This document shows, in pieces, positions 21,566-31,784 of a DNA stretch of 64,000 nt; the stretch's first letter is position 1, and each line of letters opens with the position of its first letter. Source of the DNA: Haematobia irritans. Its lineage: Eukaryota > Arthropoda > Insecta > Diptera > Muscidae. Location: positions 112,506,145-112,570,144 of the forward strand of contig NC_134398.1 of the NCBI RefSeq assembly GCF_050003625.1. Reading direction: 5' to 3'. The position numbers and the translations under genes are program-made. The notes beneath the pieces are model-generated. The model worked only from the letters and a program-made list of their open reading frames with translations. It did not search any database and was not told the DNA's origin.

Positions 21566-22558
21566 ATAGGTTGGCTGATAAGTCCCGGTCTAACAAAGAA
21601 AAACACATTTTTTTGTCAAAATTCGTTTTTATTATCAAACATGGTTCCCTTCAAGAGCGATACAACGATTATAATGACCTTCCAATTTTTTCTTTTTCAT
21701 ATGGGGCCGTTTTGCCGCGATTTCGACCATCAAATAGTCACGACCATATAATAGTCACTGTTGATGGTTTTTCCCTTCTCAAGATAATCGATAAAAATTA
21801 TTCCATGCGCATCCCAAAAAACAGAGGCCATTACTTTGCCACCGGACTTTTGAGTCTTTCCACGCTTCGGAAACGGTTCACCGGTCGCTGTCCACTCAGC
21901 CGACTGTCGATTGGACTCAGGAGTGTAGTGATGGAGCCATGTTTCATCCATTGTCACATATCGACGGAAAAACTCGGGTGTATTACGAGTTAACAGCTGC
22001 AAACACCGTTCAGAATCATCAAAACGTTGTTGTTTTTGTTCAAATATGAGCTCGCGCGGCACCCATGTTGCACAGAGCTTCCGCATATCCAAATATTGAT
22101 GAATGATATGACCAACACGTTCCTTTGATATCTTTAAGGCCTCTGCTATCCCGATCAACTTCATTGTACGGTCATTCAAAATCATTTTGTGGATTTTTTT
22201 TATGTTTTCGTCGGTAACCACCTCTTTCGGGCGTCCACTGCGTTCACCGTCCTCCGTGATCATTTCACCACGCTTGAATTTTGCATACCAATCAATTATT
22301 GCTGATTTCCCTGGGGCAGAGTCCGGAAACTCATTATCAAGCCAAGTTTTTGCTTCCACCGTATTTTTCCCTTCAGAAAACATTATTTTATCAAAACACG
22401 AAATTCCTTGTTTTCCATTTTTTTTCACAATAACAAAAGTTGCTTCACAAAAGACGCTCTATCTCACAAACTAATTGACTTACAGACGTCAAATTTTGAC
22501 ACGAATCATTCGTAGGTTGGTACTATATAAAAATAATACGCATTTAATACTAGCGACA
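21566..22558 (-). mobile_element. Himar1-like mariner, internally deleted and missing one end
   Basis: The 3' end of the element is at 21566 (ATAGGTTGGCTGATAAGTCC, TA before it). The 5' side carries the mariner leader but stops at about 22558 ('actagcgacac'), so the outer ~40 bp with the second inverted repeat is missing. At about 1 kb instead of ~1.3 kb, and with one end gone, this copy should be immobile. Confidence 0.88.
21730..22428 (-). pseudogene. Himar1-like mariner transposase, truncated
   Basis: This 232-residue reading frame is close to Himar1 of the irritans subfamily as I remember it. The DNA-binding half is present (RSGRPKEVVTDENI, KISKERVGHIIHQY, MRKLCATWVPREL), as is the first catalytic aspartate in VTMDETWLHHY. 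The frame ends soon after GKTINSDYYM. The second and third aspartates of the DD34D triad are absent, and a degenerate match to the usual C-terminus follows directly, so about a quarter of the gene was deleted. The first ~20 residues differ from the family, suggesting compensating small indels. It is not catalytic but might still bind mariner ends. Confidence 0.93.
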
Positions 22559-22738
22559 CTGAAATATTACTTTTTAGTGCAAAAATAACCATTTTGTACC
22601 AAAAAATAAAAAGAAAATTAATTAATAAATCAAAAAATGTTTGTATAAAAGTTTGAAATTTTCGAAGAAATTCAAAAATTATTCTTGTGTTAGAACGTGA
22701 AGTCGAGTATAGACATAAATAATTTTACAATATAAAGT
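22559..22738. other. Short AT-rich interval
   Basis: No gene or repeat is recognised. It contains the junction where the missing end of Himar1 should be. Confidence 0.5.
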
Positions 22739-22951
22739 GAGTCTATGTTCGAGTTTTTCACCAAAACACTAAATTAAAAATGCAAAAATATATATGAAGA
22801 CGATAACATTTTTACCAAGTCTCTTCAAATTATGGATGGAAAAGATCCAATGTATTGATTGCGAACCATTTAATATTTCGAAATTAATTGATTAAAAAAA
22901 GTAACCGTGAAAATAAGCTGGTTTTCAGCTTGAAAACTGAACATAGTACTC
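22739..22951. mobile_element. MITE with GAGT..TATGTTC inverted ends, copy 2
   Basis: It is closely similar along its length to 14805-15018, including 'tttttcaccaaaacactaaa', 'agtaaccgtgaaaa' and 'gaaaactgaacatagtactc'. It is 213 bp long with no ORF. Confidence 0.75.
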
Positions 22952-22984
22952 AGCTATACACATAAATTTATTTAGTCATGAATT

Positions 22985-23689
22985 TTGGAGTCTGGAGTAT
23001 ATTCTAATGATCTGGAACTTCGAATAGCGAAAAGATTACCTAATCACTGTAGTGTTTTTCAGGCTGAAATATTAGCAATAAGAGAGGTGGCGAATTGGCT
23101 GAGAAGTAATGTTCCAAAAAATGTGGGCATTAATATATACTCAGACAGTCAACCTGCAATAAAATCCTTGGACTCTGTGTTCCTCAACTCGAAAACGGCC
23201 ATCGACTGCCGCAAATCTCTCAATGAGATGGCTGAGCAGTACAGTATTCACCTAATATGGATGCCTGACCATAGGAACATACCGGGGAACTGCGAAGCGG
23301 ATGAGTTGGCAAGGCTAGGGACTACCTTACATATTCCAGGGGAACTAGAATTTGTTGGTATGTCCCTAGCTACCTGCAAGCTCATACTGCGTGAGAAGGC
23401 TGTTATGATGGCAAATGTTCGATGGGAGAATTGCAAGGGTTGTAACGACACCAAGCAAATATGGCCCCATTTCAACTTAAACCGCACACTAGATATGCTA
23501 GTGTTCTCGAGACGTCAGATATCACTCCTGATATCTGCTATAACGGGTCGCTGCCTGATAGACGATTTCGCAAAAACTATAGGCGCGAAGTATAATGACG
23601 ATTGTATGAGCTGTCATGATGCGGAGGAAAAGGAATCAATTAAACACCTCTTGTGTGAGTGTCCTGCATTTTGTGTAAAGCGCAAGTAA
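22985..23689 (+). pseudogene. LOA-like LINE ORF2 fragment (RNase H and C-terminal Cys/His region)
   Basis: This 5'-truncated LINE copy (copy A) starts within the RNase H domain. The catalytic pattern is visible: AEILAIRE, IYSDSQPAIKSL and CEADELARLG, although the usual WVPGH is MPDH here. A C-terminal zinc-like motif follows (CMSCHDAEEKESIKHLLCEC). Reverse transcriptase and endonuclease are absent. It ends early at KRK by a stop, compared with copies B and C. It runs on into a tandem duplication of the 3' end. Confidence 0.85.
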
Positions 23690-24133
23690 CTTTTAGGAGC
23701 ATATAGCTTCAGATTACTGGTGGATCTGGAAAACGTTTACTTAAGCAGTCTGCTAATGTTTTTGGAACAATCTGGTTTGGGAGAATTGTAAGGGTTGTAA
23801 CGACACCAAGCAAATATGGCCCCATTTAAACTTAAACCGCACACTAGATATGCTAGTGTTCTCGAGACGCCAGATATCACTCCTGATATCTGCTATAACG
23901 GGTCGCTGCCTGATAGGCGATTTTGCAAAAACTATTGGTGCGAAGTATAATGACTATTGTATGAGCTGTCATGATGCGGAGGAAAAGGAATCAATAAAAC
24001 ACCTCTTGTGTGAGTGTCCTGCATTTTGTGTAAGGCGTAAGCAAATTTTAGGGGCATATAGCTTCAGATTACTGGCGGATCTGGAAAACGTTTACTTAAG
24101 CAGTCTGCTAATGTTTTTGGAACAATCTGGTTT
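23424..24133 (+). repeat. 355-bp tandem duplication within LINE copy A
   Basis: The segment beginning GGGAGAATTG at 23424 begins again at 23779 (distance 355) and runs to the same point, 'ctggttt'. The first unit therefore lacks the LINE 3' end and the second has it. Unequal exchange or local duplication is the simplest cause. Confidence 0.85.
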
Positions 24134-24297
24134 GTTCAACAAAGAAAAATAATCAAGAAGGTTCAGCGGTTAAAACTAGAAGTGCCCATATGTAATAGGT
24201 ACTTTTAGTTAATGTGATATCACAATGGACTGAATAGTCTAAGTGAGCCTGAATCTTAATCGGGCTGCCACTTTAACCTAATCTAACCTAACCTAGC
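24134..24297 (+). repeat. 3' untranslated region and AACCT-type tail of LINE copy A
   Basis: It contains the family 3' UTR ('aagtgcccatatgtaatagg', 'gactgaatagtctaagtgag', 'cgggctgccactttaacc') ending in CTAACCTAACCTAG. The same tail closes copies B and C and the SINE at 43095. Confidence 0.85.
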
Positions 24298-24926
24298 AGT
24301 TTTTTGGTCTTCTTTAGGTTCCGCTTGACAATAGCCCAGTATTTCTCAATTGGGCGGAGCTCTGGCGTGTTGGGAGGGTTCTTGTCCTTGGGAACCACCT
24401 GCACGTTGTTGGCGGCGTACGACTCCATGGCCTTTTTACCGTAATGGCAAGATGCCAAATCCGGCCAAAACAGTACGGAACAACCGTGTTTCTTCAGGAA
24501 AGGCAGCAGACGTTTATTAAAACACTCTTTCACGTAAATTTCTTGGTTGACAGTCCCGAAAGCTATGAAAATGCTGCTTTTCAAGCCACAGGTACAGATG
24601 GCTTGCCAAACCAGATATTTATTTGCGGCATCTCGGAGAGGGTTTCGCTTGAAACTACCGGCAACTCTCTTTTCGTCTCAGCGGCTTCCGGTTCCGCCCG
24701 ATCCAGACTTCCTGGCTGTCGATAAACGTTCCCCAAACACTTTAATTACATTTGTAACGGTTGATTTGGCAACTTTTAGCGATTTCGCCAGCTTTGCGTG
24801 CGAGTAGCTCGGATTTTCGCGATGCGCGAGCAAAATTTTGATACGTTGCTCTTCTTGCTTGGACGGCATTTTGACAACTGAAGAGTGAATTCCAAAATCA
24901 AAATAGGAGCAACATTCTACACACAC
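24288..24926 (-). pseudogene. Tc1/mariner transposase remnant, DD37E type
   Basis: Two pieces of one gene are visible. The N-terminal piece has a helix-turn-helix-like segment (MPSKQEEQRIKILLAHREN, KVAKSTVTNVIKVF). The C-terminal piece has the second catalytic aspartate in FWPDLASCHY and the glutamate in PELRPIEKYW, with 37 residues between them, as in the DD37E group described in mosquitoes. The middle, including the first aspartate, is deleted and the join is out of frame. The left edge abuts the LINE tail. Confidence 0.82.
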
Positions 24927-25018
24927 ACACCTTCAAATTGAGGGCTGTTCAGGTTTTTTAAATGCAAAATTGAAAGAAATACGTCAAGTTTATATTGACC
25001 AAATTTTGACCGTATCAC
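24927..25018. other. Short flank of the Tc1 remnant
   Basis: It has an ACACACACAC run, then 'ttgaccgtatcaccctttaa'. It may include the 5' end of the Tc1-type element; no inverted partner was found. Confidence 0.4.
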
Positions 25019-25112
25019 CCTTTAAGCTTTCGATCACTAAGCGCTCAAAGTCAAATTTGGTCTGGCCAGACCAACTTTGACTTTGAGCGCTTAGTGATCG
25101 AAAGCTTAAAGG
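25019..25112. repeat. 94-bp spacer-free palindrome
   Basis: The left arm 25019-25065 and right arm 25066-25112 are reverse complements with a single mismatch, meeting at TCTGG|CCAGA without a spacer. Such a sequence can extrude as a cruciform and is unstable to clone. It could be two transposon ends joined tip to tip. Confidence 0.93.
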
Positions 25113-25269
25113 AAAGGTTTTCACCACGTGAGTGGTTTTGGTATTTCAAAATGCGAACGAATCGAGTTAGAGAAACCCAATTTTAGAGATTACGTTACGT
25201 CTTCGTTTGCATTGACTTTAGTTTCGATACCCTTTAGAGAAACCAAAATCAGCTGTTTTTCGTTTTGTA

Positions 25270-25621
25270 CATAGACCAAGAAAATATAGAGACATACCTT
25301 GATAATTCACCATGGTTTTGTTTATTTGCAGTGCGCAGTCATTACACTCAATTGCGCAGTCAAGTGACTCAATTTATTTTTGGAAAACGAGAATAACTGT
25401 ATAAATTAGTCAATTTGCATTACAAAAAAGGTGTGGATGAATAGTATTTTATAAACTTTCACAATATTTGGTGTTTCAACGAGAGAACAAAGGAAAGAAA
25501 ACAAATTAAAGCCAAATTAAAAAATCACTCAATTGCAGACGAAAAAGAGCCATCTACGGTGTGCAGACAAACTACAGCGCTGTGAATTCACTTGAGATGT
25601 CTATACCTTCCTTGGTCTATG
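25270..25621. mobile_element. MITE with CATAGACCAAG inverted ends (352 bp)
   Basis: CATAGACCAAG at the left is matched by CTTGGTCTATG at the right, with similarity continuing (TATAGA near both tips). The 7-mer TTTTGTA is repeated directly at 25263-25269 and 25622-25628. A 7-8 bp duplication and CATA start recall P-element-type MITEs, but the class is not certain. There is no ORF. Confidence 0.75.
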
Positions 25622-25628
25622 TTTTGTA

Positions 25629-26336
25629 TGCTAACGAAGACTAGATTTCGGATAGCAGAAATAGGTTCTTAGTGTTCACAAAACGACTATTAAATTCATC
25701 AATATTTCCTAAGTAGTTGATATTATAACTACAGCATCCTATTATTATGTTACTTATAGTTTTCCACTTGGCTCGAGAATTTATAGCAGTTGCAAAGAAA
25801 ATATCGCATTATAGAAAGCAACGTATTTGTATTGAACAAGTTAACGGTTTAGATTTTGTAAATAATAAAATTGACTATATATAAAATCGAATTTATTTAG
25901 AATAATTTTAACATTACTCCTTAAATTATAAAAAATTAATATAGATATCAAAAAAGATTTCCTTAGGATAAAATGTGGCAACGTTGTTTGTATCACGTTT
26001 ATTTGACATTTCATTGTGTACGAGAAAAAATGTCTCAATTTATCAACTGTTTCTATTCCGATGGAATGATCAACATCAGATGGTTTCACATAAACATATC
26101 CACGAAAAGTAAACACAGAATGCAATTGTTTTTGCGTTTTGAGTTTTATTGCTGATTATAGAATCTTGTTGTTGTTGTAACAGTTTTTAATGTAGTTTCT
26201 TCCATTTTGTTCTATGCTTGTGTAGTTCAGCTGGTAGCCAGATCAAGGAACACTGCGACAAGGATTGGGTGTGTCCAGAGTCAAGGCCGTAGCCAGGATT
26301 TTAATTCGAGGGGAGGGGGGTTCAACTTAAAAAAAA
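25629..26336. other. Non-coding interval
   Basis: No gene is supported. At 26205-26335 it has a tRNA A-box-like phrase (TAGTTCAGCTGG) followed by 'gtccagagtcaaggccgtag' and a G-rich stretch. A similar 'aaggccgta..cagg' G-rich join ends the LINE at 38371, so this is probably the end of an unrecognised repeat. Confidence 0.45.
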
Positions 26337-26425
26337 AAACAAGTATATACGGCCGTAAGTTCGGCCAGGCCGAATCTTATGTACCCTCCACCATGGATTG
26401 CGTAGGAACTTCTACTAAAGGCTGT

Positions 26426-27149
26426 TGTTTAGTGGGGGCGTAAATCCCCACTAAAGTTATATGGGGTTTTGATGGGGTTGAATTCCTAGGTCGGTATAGA
26501 CCTTTCAATTTGTCACTATGAATTTGAGGTCGACTTTGACCTCTAAAAATGTCCGATTTTATCCACACTTTGCCTTATTTGAATAATTAACACTTTTATC
26601 GGTTTGTTGGTTTTGTATTTAATATGTTTTATTTATAATTTCACTATAGATGTACAATTTTCTCAAAAATAATTCACACTATTTCAGTTGTAATGCCAAT
26701 TTATTATTTTATATGTTAATGTCTATTTGTTTTACGATTGATCGAATGTTTATTTAATGCTTGATTAGATGACGCGACCGGTGTAAAGAGTTGACGACTA
26801 CTGAACTTCTTGCTTCCCTTTATGTTGGTCAAGGGCAAAGCAAAGAAGAAAAGATCTTTTGCAACAACACTCACTCTCTACACTGGCTGTAGATGACGTT
26901 GAGTGTTGTTATTGTTGTTGTTGTTTGTAACAGTTATTCTAATAAGGAATGAAACCAAACGTCAAGCATTAAATGAAATGAATAATTTGATGAACTGTTG
27001 ACGATTGTAAATATACGAAAAATAGAATTTACACTAGGCAACAAAAATTTTAAAGAAATTGATGAAATGAAAAATTTACAATATAAAAAAAAAATGAAAT
27101 GAAAAAATAAAATTAATTTTTTTGGTTTAATGTCGTTCAACATTAAACA
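26426..27149 (-). repeat. 3' LTR (724 bp) of non-autonomous LTR retrotransposon
   Basis: It is almost identical to 30907-31628. On plus it starts TGTTTAGTGGGGGCG and ends CAACATTAAACA, giving TG..CA ends. It is flanked by GCTGT at 26421-26425, repeated at 31629-31633. I see only a few small length differences between the LTRs, so insertion is recent. Confidence 0.95.
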
Positions 27150-29853
27150 TGCCGGCCTCTCCGTGGTGAACTCCGGGTGATGTCAGGTTCGTGTGCCGTA
27201 GTGTAAAACATGTTGATGTTGGATGTCGATGAGTTGCATTATGCGTTGAAAGTCGATATTGGTAGTGATTTTTTGATCTGATATCAAGGTCGTATGGTGG
27301 GTAGATGTTGTGAATCCTAATGTCTGCATGTTGATAGCGATGTTTCCTATTTAAGTCAGGCAGTTTTCTCATCGATATTTGTTGTTTGGGAATTTGTACG
27401 TTTTGACATGTCTCTAGAAGTTGATAGTTCTCCAGGTAAATTATCGTTGAAATTGCATGTAGAGAGGTCTGACGACGAAAAGTCGAAACTGATTGACTGG
27501 CGCATTTCTTTGTTGCAAAGGTCGTTCGGCTCGTTTGTACATGAAGTTGATCTTGCAAATTTTTATCTTGATGAGATGATGGATGTCTCTTGATAGTCCA
27601 AGGGGGATCGTGCCACCTCACATGTACGAAATGCGGAGTTGTACGAAATGCGGAGTTGTATGCATGTGATTTGGATTTGCGTCCAAGTTTCGCTAGGTCG
27701 ATTTTTGAAAATTGGTTAAAAATTGCTGTTTCGAGCCAGATTGTGATGTCTTGTGGTTTGATGTTGCAAATGTTGACTTTGACGCTGGAGGCAGATTTCT
27801 TGTGTATTATTCTGGTGTACATAAAGTTTTGAATGAAAGTCCATGGTCGACTTAAAGTAAATTTTTTGAACCAGATGTGAGGTAAGTAGTTCTTTGAAAG
27901 GTCGTTTGTATCCGCTTTTGGGATTGAATTGGCTACTTGGAGATTCGGGTTTGAATTGTTTAGGTCAAAGTCAGTATAAATTTTGACTATCTTTCTCATT
28001 TTGTTGAGTGGCAATATGTTCGAATATTCCTTAGATGATATCGTATACAAAATTCGATGCGATGGGGTAATTCCATTGTGGTTATTGTGTTGATTTGACC
28101 TCAAAAGGTGTTTTGAGGTCGCCTCCGCCCCCAAAAAATGGGTGAAGTTGATATCTAACTGATACGCATTAGATATCGCTTTAGCTGGACGTGATGTCAG
28201 TCTCCCCACAATCAAGGTCATGGCTGTATTTTGTGTCAAAAGAGACGCTGACGACGTGCTAAGTACCAAAAAGTTCGATTGCTCCATCGGTTCTCCCACA
28301 ATCAAGTCTTGAACTGTTTTTTGTGGCGAAGGAAGCGCAAATGGACACATCGGGGCTTTAAGGCCTGGAAATTGTTCTGCAAAGTCAAGTCCAATGAATA
28401 GGTCGATTGGCTGACTGGAACCACAAGGTAAGTTTTCGATTTTGTTGTAAAAGTCGAAGTACTCATTTAAAGATGAAAATATATATGATGAAGTAAAAAA
28501 GGTCGATGATGCAATTGCAGCTTGCATTAGGCTCAATAGTGATGAATGAACTTCTGCTCGACTAGGTGGAGGTCTAAGTTCATAGTTGCAATGAATAAAG
28601 GTACAAGTCAGGTTTGTAATTTTATATTGTAATAGGTAGTTGGTTGAAAAATGAACTTCTGCTCGGCTATGTAGAGGACTGAGTTCATTGGTTGAACGAA
28701 TAATATTACAAATAGGATTTGTAATGTCTTGTACTAGATTTGTTGTAGAATGAACTTCTGCTCGACTTGGAGGGCTGAGTTCATTGAACGAATTAATAGA
28801 ATTGCAATAAGGTTTTGCAACAATGTCTCGAACTAGATTTGTTGTTGAATGAACTTCTGCTCGGCTTGGAGGGCTGAGTTCATTGTACGAATGAATAAAA
28901 TTGCATGTCGGTGTAGCAATTTTAGCTGGAACTAGGTTTACGATTGAGGAATGAACTTCTGCTCGGTTTGAATGAGGTCTGAGTTCATGTCCTGGGGAAT
29001 CTGTGATGAAAATTTGAGTAGGTCGTCGGTCGGTCGGTTTAGATTCTAGTTTTTGATAAGTAGAATCTGGAACTAGGCTAATTTGCGGATGATGTATGGA
29101 CGAAGGTCGGCTATCATCGCATAAAGTTGACGATGTGATGTCTCGTTGATCACGATGTCGATTAGACTTAACATTGTTGGGAGTGTAAGTCGTGATTTTC
29201 TGCTTCGAGAAGGTTTGTGTAGGCAAAGTCTTAGGTCGTGGTAGGACGGTATGATTTGTGGACTGTATATTTTGTTTGGTTTGTAGAGTGGACTGTATTT
29301 TATTTTCGGATGAGTCACGTTGAAGTGTGGACTGTAAAATTGTATTAGAAAATATGTCCTGTGTTTCTTTAGGTCGATAAAGAGGTCCAGGAACTAATTG
29401 GATTTTATTGTCAACCAAGAGGTCTAATGATTTTAGATGTGTACATTCTCCTATGGGTTGATTTTTAGTGCATGAGATCTGATTTGGACGTGGTTTTGAA
29501 GAAATGAAACTGTTTTGAGGTGCGCAGGAAGTTTTTGAGTTGAAATTGTAAGAAGTCTGGGACGGTCTCGAAGTTTGTATTATTGATTTAATATTTTTCG
29601 AAAATATTTTGTATTTGTTGAAAGTCGTCCAATATTTTACCCTGAGTTGCTTTGGGTTTATTGGATTTGCATTTCGCTGAATGAGGTCTTGACATTTGTC
29701 GAATGCATCTTGTATTTGAAACCATAAGTCTTCTGAATGATTTAGAATAAATTCTAAAGTCGCGATATGATAATTGACTTGACTGCTGTCGTCGGTTTCA
29801 ACTAGATCAATTAAATCGTCACATAAATTATGAAATTTTTGTACAACGTCCAT
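27127..29853 (-). CDS. Gag-like ORF of an LTR element lacking reverse transcriptase (BEL/Pao-like)
   Basis: The uninterrupted frame is best read from Met at 29853 (MDVVQKFHNLCDDLIDL), about 908 residues; an in-frame Met at 29949 gives 940. The N-terminal ~100 residues are helical and acidic (LEFILNHSEDLWFQIQDAF), like BEL/Pao Gag. A Ser/Thr/Pro/Gln-rich region has five copies of an ELSPPSRAEVHS-type repeat. A later IDLFIGLDFAEQF...QKTVQDLIVGEP stretch recalls the end of the BEL protease. No reverse transcriptase, RNase H or integrase motif is present, and the stop lies just inside the 3' LTR. The element must use enzymes from a relative. BEL assignment rests on short motifs and is tentative; the ORF is clearly open. 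Confidence 0.75.
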   Translation of the reverse strand: MDVVQKFHNLCDDLIDLVETDDSSQVNYHIATLEFILNHSEDLWFQIQDAFDKCQDLIQRNANPINPKQLRVKYWTTFNKYKIFSKNIKSIIQTSRPSQTSYNFNSKTSCAPQNSFISSKPRPNQISCTKNQPIGECTHLKSLDLLVDNKIQLVPGPLYRPKETQDIFSNTILQSTLQRDSSENKIQSTLQTKQNIQSTNHTVLPRPKTLPTQTFSKQKITTYTPNNVKSNRHRDQRDITSSTLCDDSRPSSIHHPQISLVPDSTYQKLESKPTDRRPTQIFITDSPGHELRPHSNRAEVHSSIVNLVPAKIATPTCNFIHSYNELSPPSRAEVHSTTNLVRDIVAKPYCNSINSFNELSPPSRAEVHSTTNLVQDITNPICNIIRSTNELSPLHSRAEVHFSTNYLLQYKITNLTCTFIHCNYELRPPPSRAEVHSSLLSLMQAAIASSTFFTSSYIFSSLNEYFDFYNKIENLPCGSSQPIDLFIGLDFAEQFPGLKAPMCPFALPSPQKTVQDLIVGEPMEQSNFLVLSTSSASLLTQNTAMTLIVGRLTSRPAKAISNAYQLDINFTHFLGAEATSKHLLRSNQHNNHNGITPSHRILYTISSKEYSNILPLNKMRKIVKIYTDFDLNNSNPNLQVANSIPKADTNDLSKNYLPHIWFKKFTLSRPWTFIQNFMYTRIIHKKSASSVKVNICNIKPQDITIWLETAIFNQFSKIDLAKLGRKSKSHAYNSAFRTTPHFVHVRWHDPPWTIKRHPSSHQDKNLQDQLHVQTSRTTFATKKCASQSVSTFRRQTSLHAISTIIYLENYQLLETCQNVQIPKQQISMRKLPDLNRKHRYQHADIRIHNIYPPYDLDIRSKNHYQYRLSTHNATHRHPTSTCFTLRHTNLTSPGVHHGEAGMFNVERH
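28547..28990 (-). repeat. Five tandem in-frame repeats with hairpin core in the LTR-element ORF
   Basis: The phrase TGAACTTCTGCTCG begins at 28547, 28652, 28751, 28850 and 28952. Spacings are 105, 99, 99 and 102 bp, all multiples of three. Each is followed within about 20 bp by the inverted GAGTTCA/AAGTTCA, so each unit can fold as a hairpin in RNA. The protein repeat is ELSPPSRAEVHS with variable spacers. Confidence 0.88.
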
Positions 29854-29949
29854 TTTTATTTGAAAATTGTTCAAAATAATTCGAAATTGGAATTTTGTTA
29901 GGTCGAAAAAATGTCCCCGCAAGTAGTCAAAAAATGGCAGATCTGGCAA

Positions 29950-30906
29950 CTCTCATTGAAGATACATCAAAATTAAGAAGAGCGATGTTTGAGATGACGC
30001 AAGGAAAGAATGTCACTTAAATTCAGCTTACAGAAATGTCTCTGGATGTTTTTAGTACTATTGCTTGTGTACTTACTGCTTGTCCCTTTTTTCTACTTGC
30101 ATGATATAGATTTCGTTGTTGATGTCGATGATTACAGTTATAGTTGATGACGTCACTGGTCCTCGATCGTTGATGCACGATGACTTGTTTTTGCAGGTCC
30201 CAGTATTTTTGCACAAATGTTGTTGTACAATTGGTTTTGTAAAAATGTCGAAAATTTTGCACTGAGTATGTTTTTGCCGATGTTGGCCTTGAAAAAGTTT
30301 TACCGTTAGAAGTACAGTTTTACTTGGAAGAGGCTTCAATTTTTGAAAAACTTCTTTTTGCAAAATGTCACTTGATGCAGTGGTTTGATTTGAAAAAGAG
30401 TTTAATATTCTTTATTCCACTGTTATAAAATGTCAAAATTAAATAAATTTTCCACAAAATTCCTTTCATTTGAGTTTTCAAACGCAAAAGAGTTTTTAGT
30501 ATTTTCCAAAATTTTATAAAAAGTTGTTTGAAATTTTGTTAAACGTATTTTTTCTTGTTTATCACAATGTGAGTTAAGTCATTTTTCGTTTTAGCGAAAC
30601 GAAAAATGCCCAAAAATTTGCACAAATTAATTGATAGTAAATAGAAGTTTTATTTTGAAATTATGAAATTTTTTTTTTTCAAAATGTCCACTTGCACAAA
30701 AAGTAATTTGAATTTGTTTTTTGTTAAAATAAATAAATATTTTCGATTAGGATGCGAAAATTATTTGTACGAAAAAGAGTTTTGACTATTTTATTCACTT
30801 TTTTATCCATAGGTCACTTTTCACTTTTAATTAATAAGTCACTGAACGTTTTTAATAAAACCGATTTATTATTAAACACACACTATTCGGTTCGAAGCTG
30901 ACCAAA
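29950..30906 (-). other. Leader of the non-autonomous LTR retrotransposon
   Basis: About 950 bp lies between the 5' LTR and the ORF. It has overlapping short frames without recognised domains. A 12-bp stem with 5-nt loop is at 30580-30608 (CATTTTTCGTTT / AAACGAAAAATG). The minus strand next to the LTR reads TTTGGTCAGCTTCGAACC, where a primer site would be expected; its tRNA is not identified. Confidence 0.6.
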
Positions 30907-31628
30907 TGTTTAGTGGGGGCGTAAATCCCCACTAAAGTTATATGGGGTTTTGATGGATTGAATTCCTAGGTCGGTATAGACCTTTCAATTTGTCACTATG
31001 AATTTGAGGTCGACTTTGACCTCTAAAAATGTCCGATTTTATCCACACTTTGCCTTATTTGAATAATTAACACTTTTATCGGTTTGTTGGTTTTGTATTT
31101 AATATGTTTTATTTATAATTTCACTATAGATGTACAATTTTCTCAAAAATAATTCACACTATTTCAGTTGTAATGCCAATTTATTATTTTATATGTTAAT
31201 GTCTATTTGTTTTACGATTGATCGAATGTTTATTTAATGCTTGATTAGATGACGCGACCGGTGTAAAGAGTTGACGACTACTGAACTTCTTGCTTCCCTT
31301 TATGTTGGTCAAGGGCAAAGCAAAGAAGAAAAGATCTTTTGCAACAACACTCACTCTCTACACTGGCTGTAGATGACGTTGAGTGTTGTTATTGTTGTTG
31401 TTGTTTGTAACAGTTATTCTAATAAGGAATGAAACCAAACGTCAAGCATTAAATGAAATGAATAATTTGATGAACTGTTGACGATTGTAAATATACGAAA
31501 AATAGAATTTACACTAGGCAACAAAAATTTTAAAGAAATTGATGAAATGAAAAATTTACAATATAAAAAAAAATGAAATGAAAAAATAAAATTAATTTTT
31601 TTGGTTTAATGTCGTTCAACATTAAACA
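30907..31628 (-). repeat. 5' LTR (722 bp) of non-autonomous LTR retrotransposon
   Basis: It is the near-identical partner of 26426-27149. By ORF orientation it is the promoter-bearing 5' LTR. The target duplication GCTGT follows at 31629-31633. Confidence 0.95.
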
Positions 31629-31784
31629 GCTGTCATCCACAATCGAATTACTTGGGTTGCGATAACACTTGCCGATGGCAAGGTATCGTAAAACTTTTTA
31701 ACACTGTCTTCTAAATTGTAAGTTAGCCCATACGGGGTATATATTAAACAAAAAAAGGCCGATTAAATACGTATATAATATAGT

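Noticed and set aside
28540..28990. CRISPR array
   Set aside because: Repeats are imperfect, spaced by multiples of three in an open frame and lie in an LTR element of a eukaryote.
30023..30363. Small regulatory ORFs in the LTR-element leader
   Set aside because: Two overlapping frames without domains; kept only as leader sequence.
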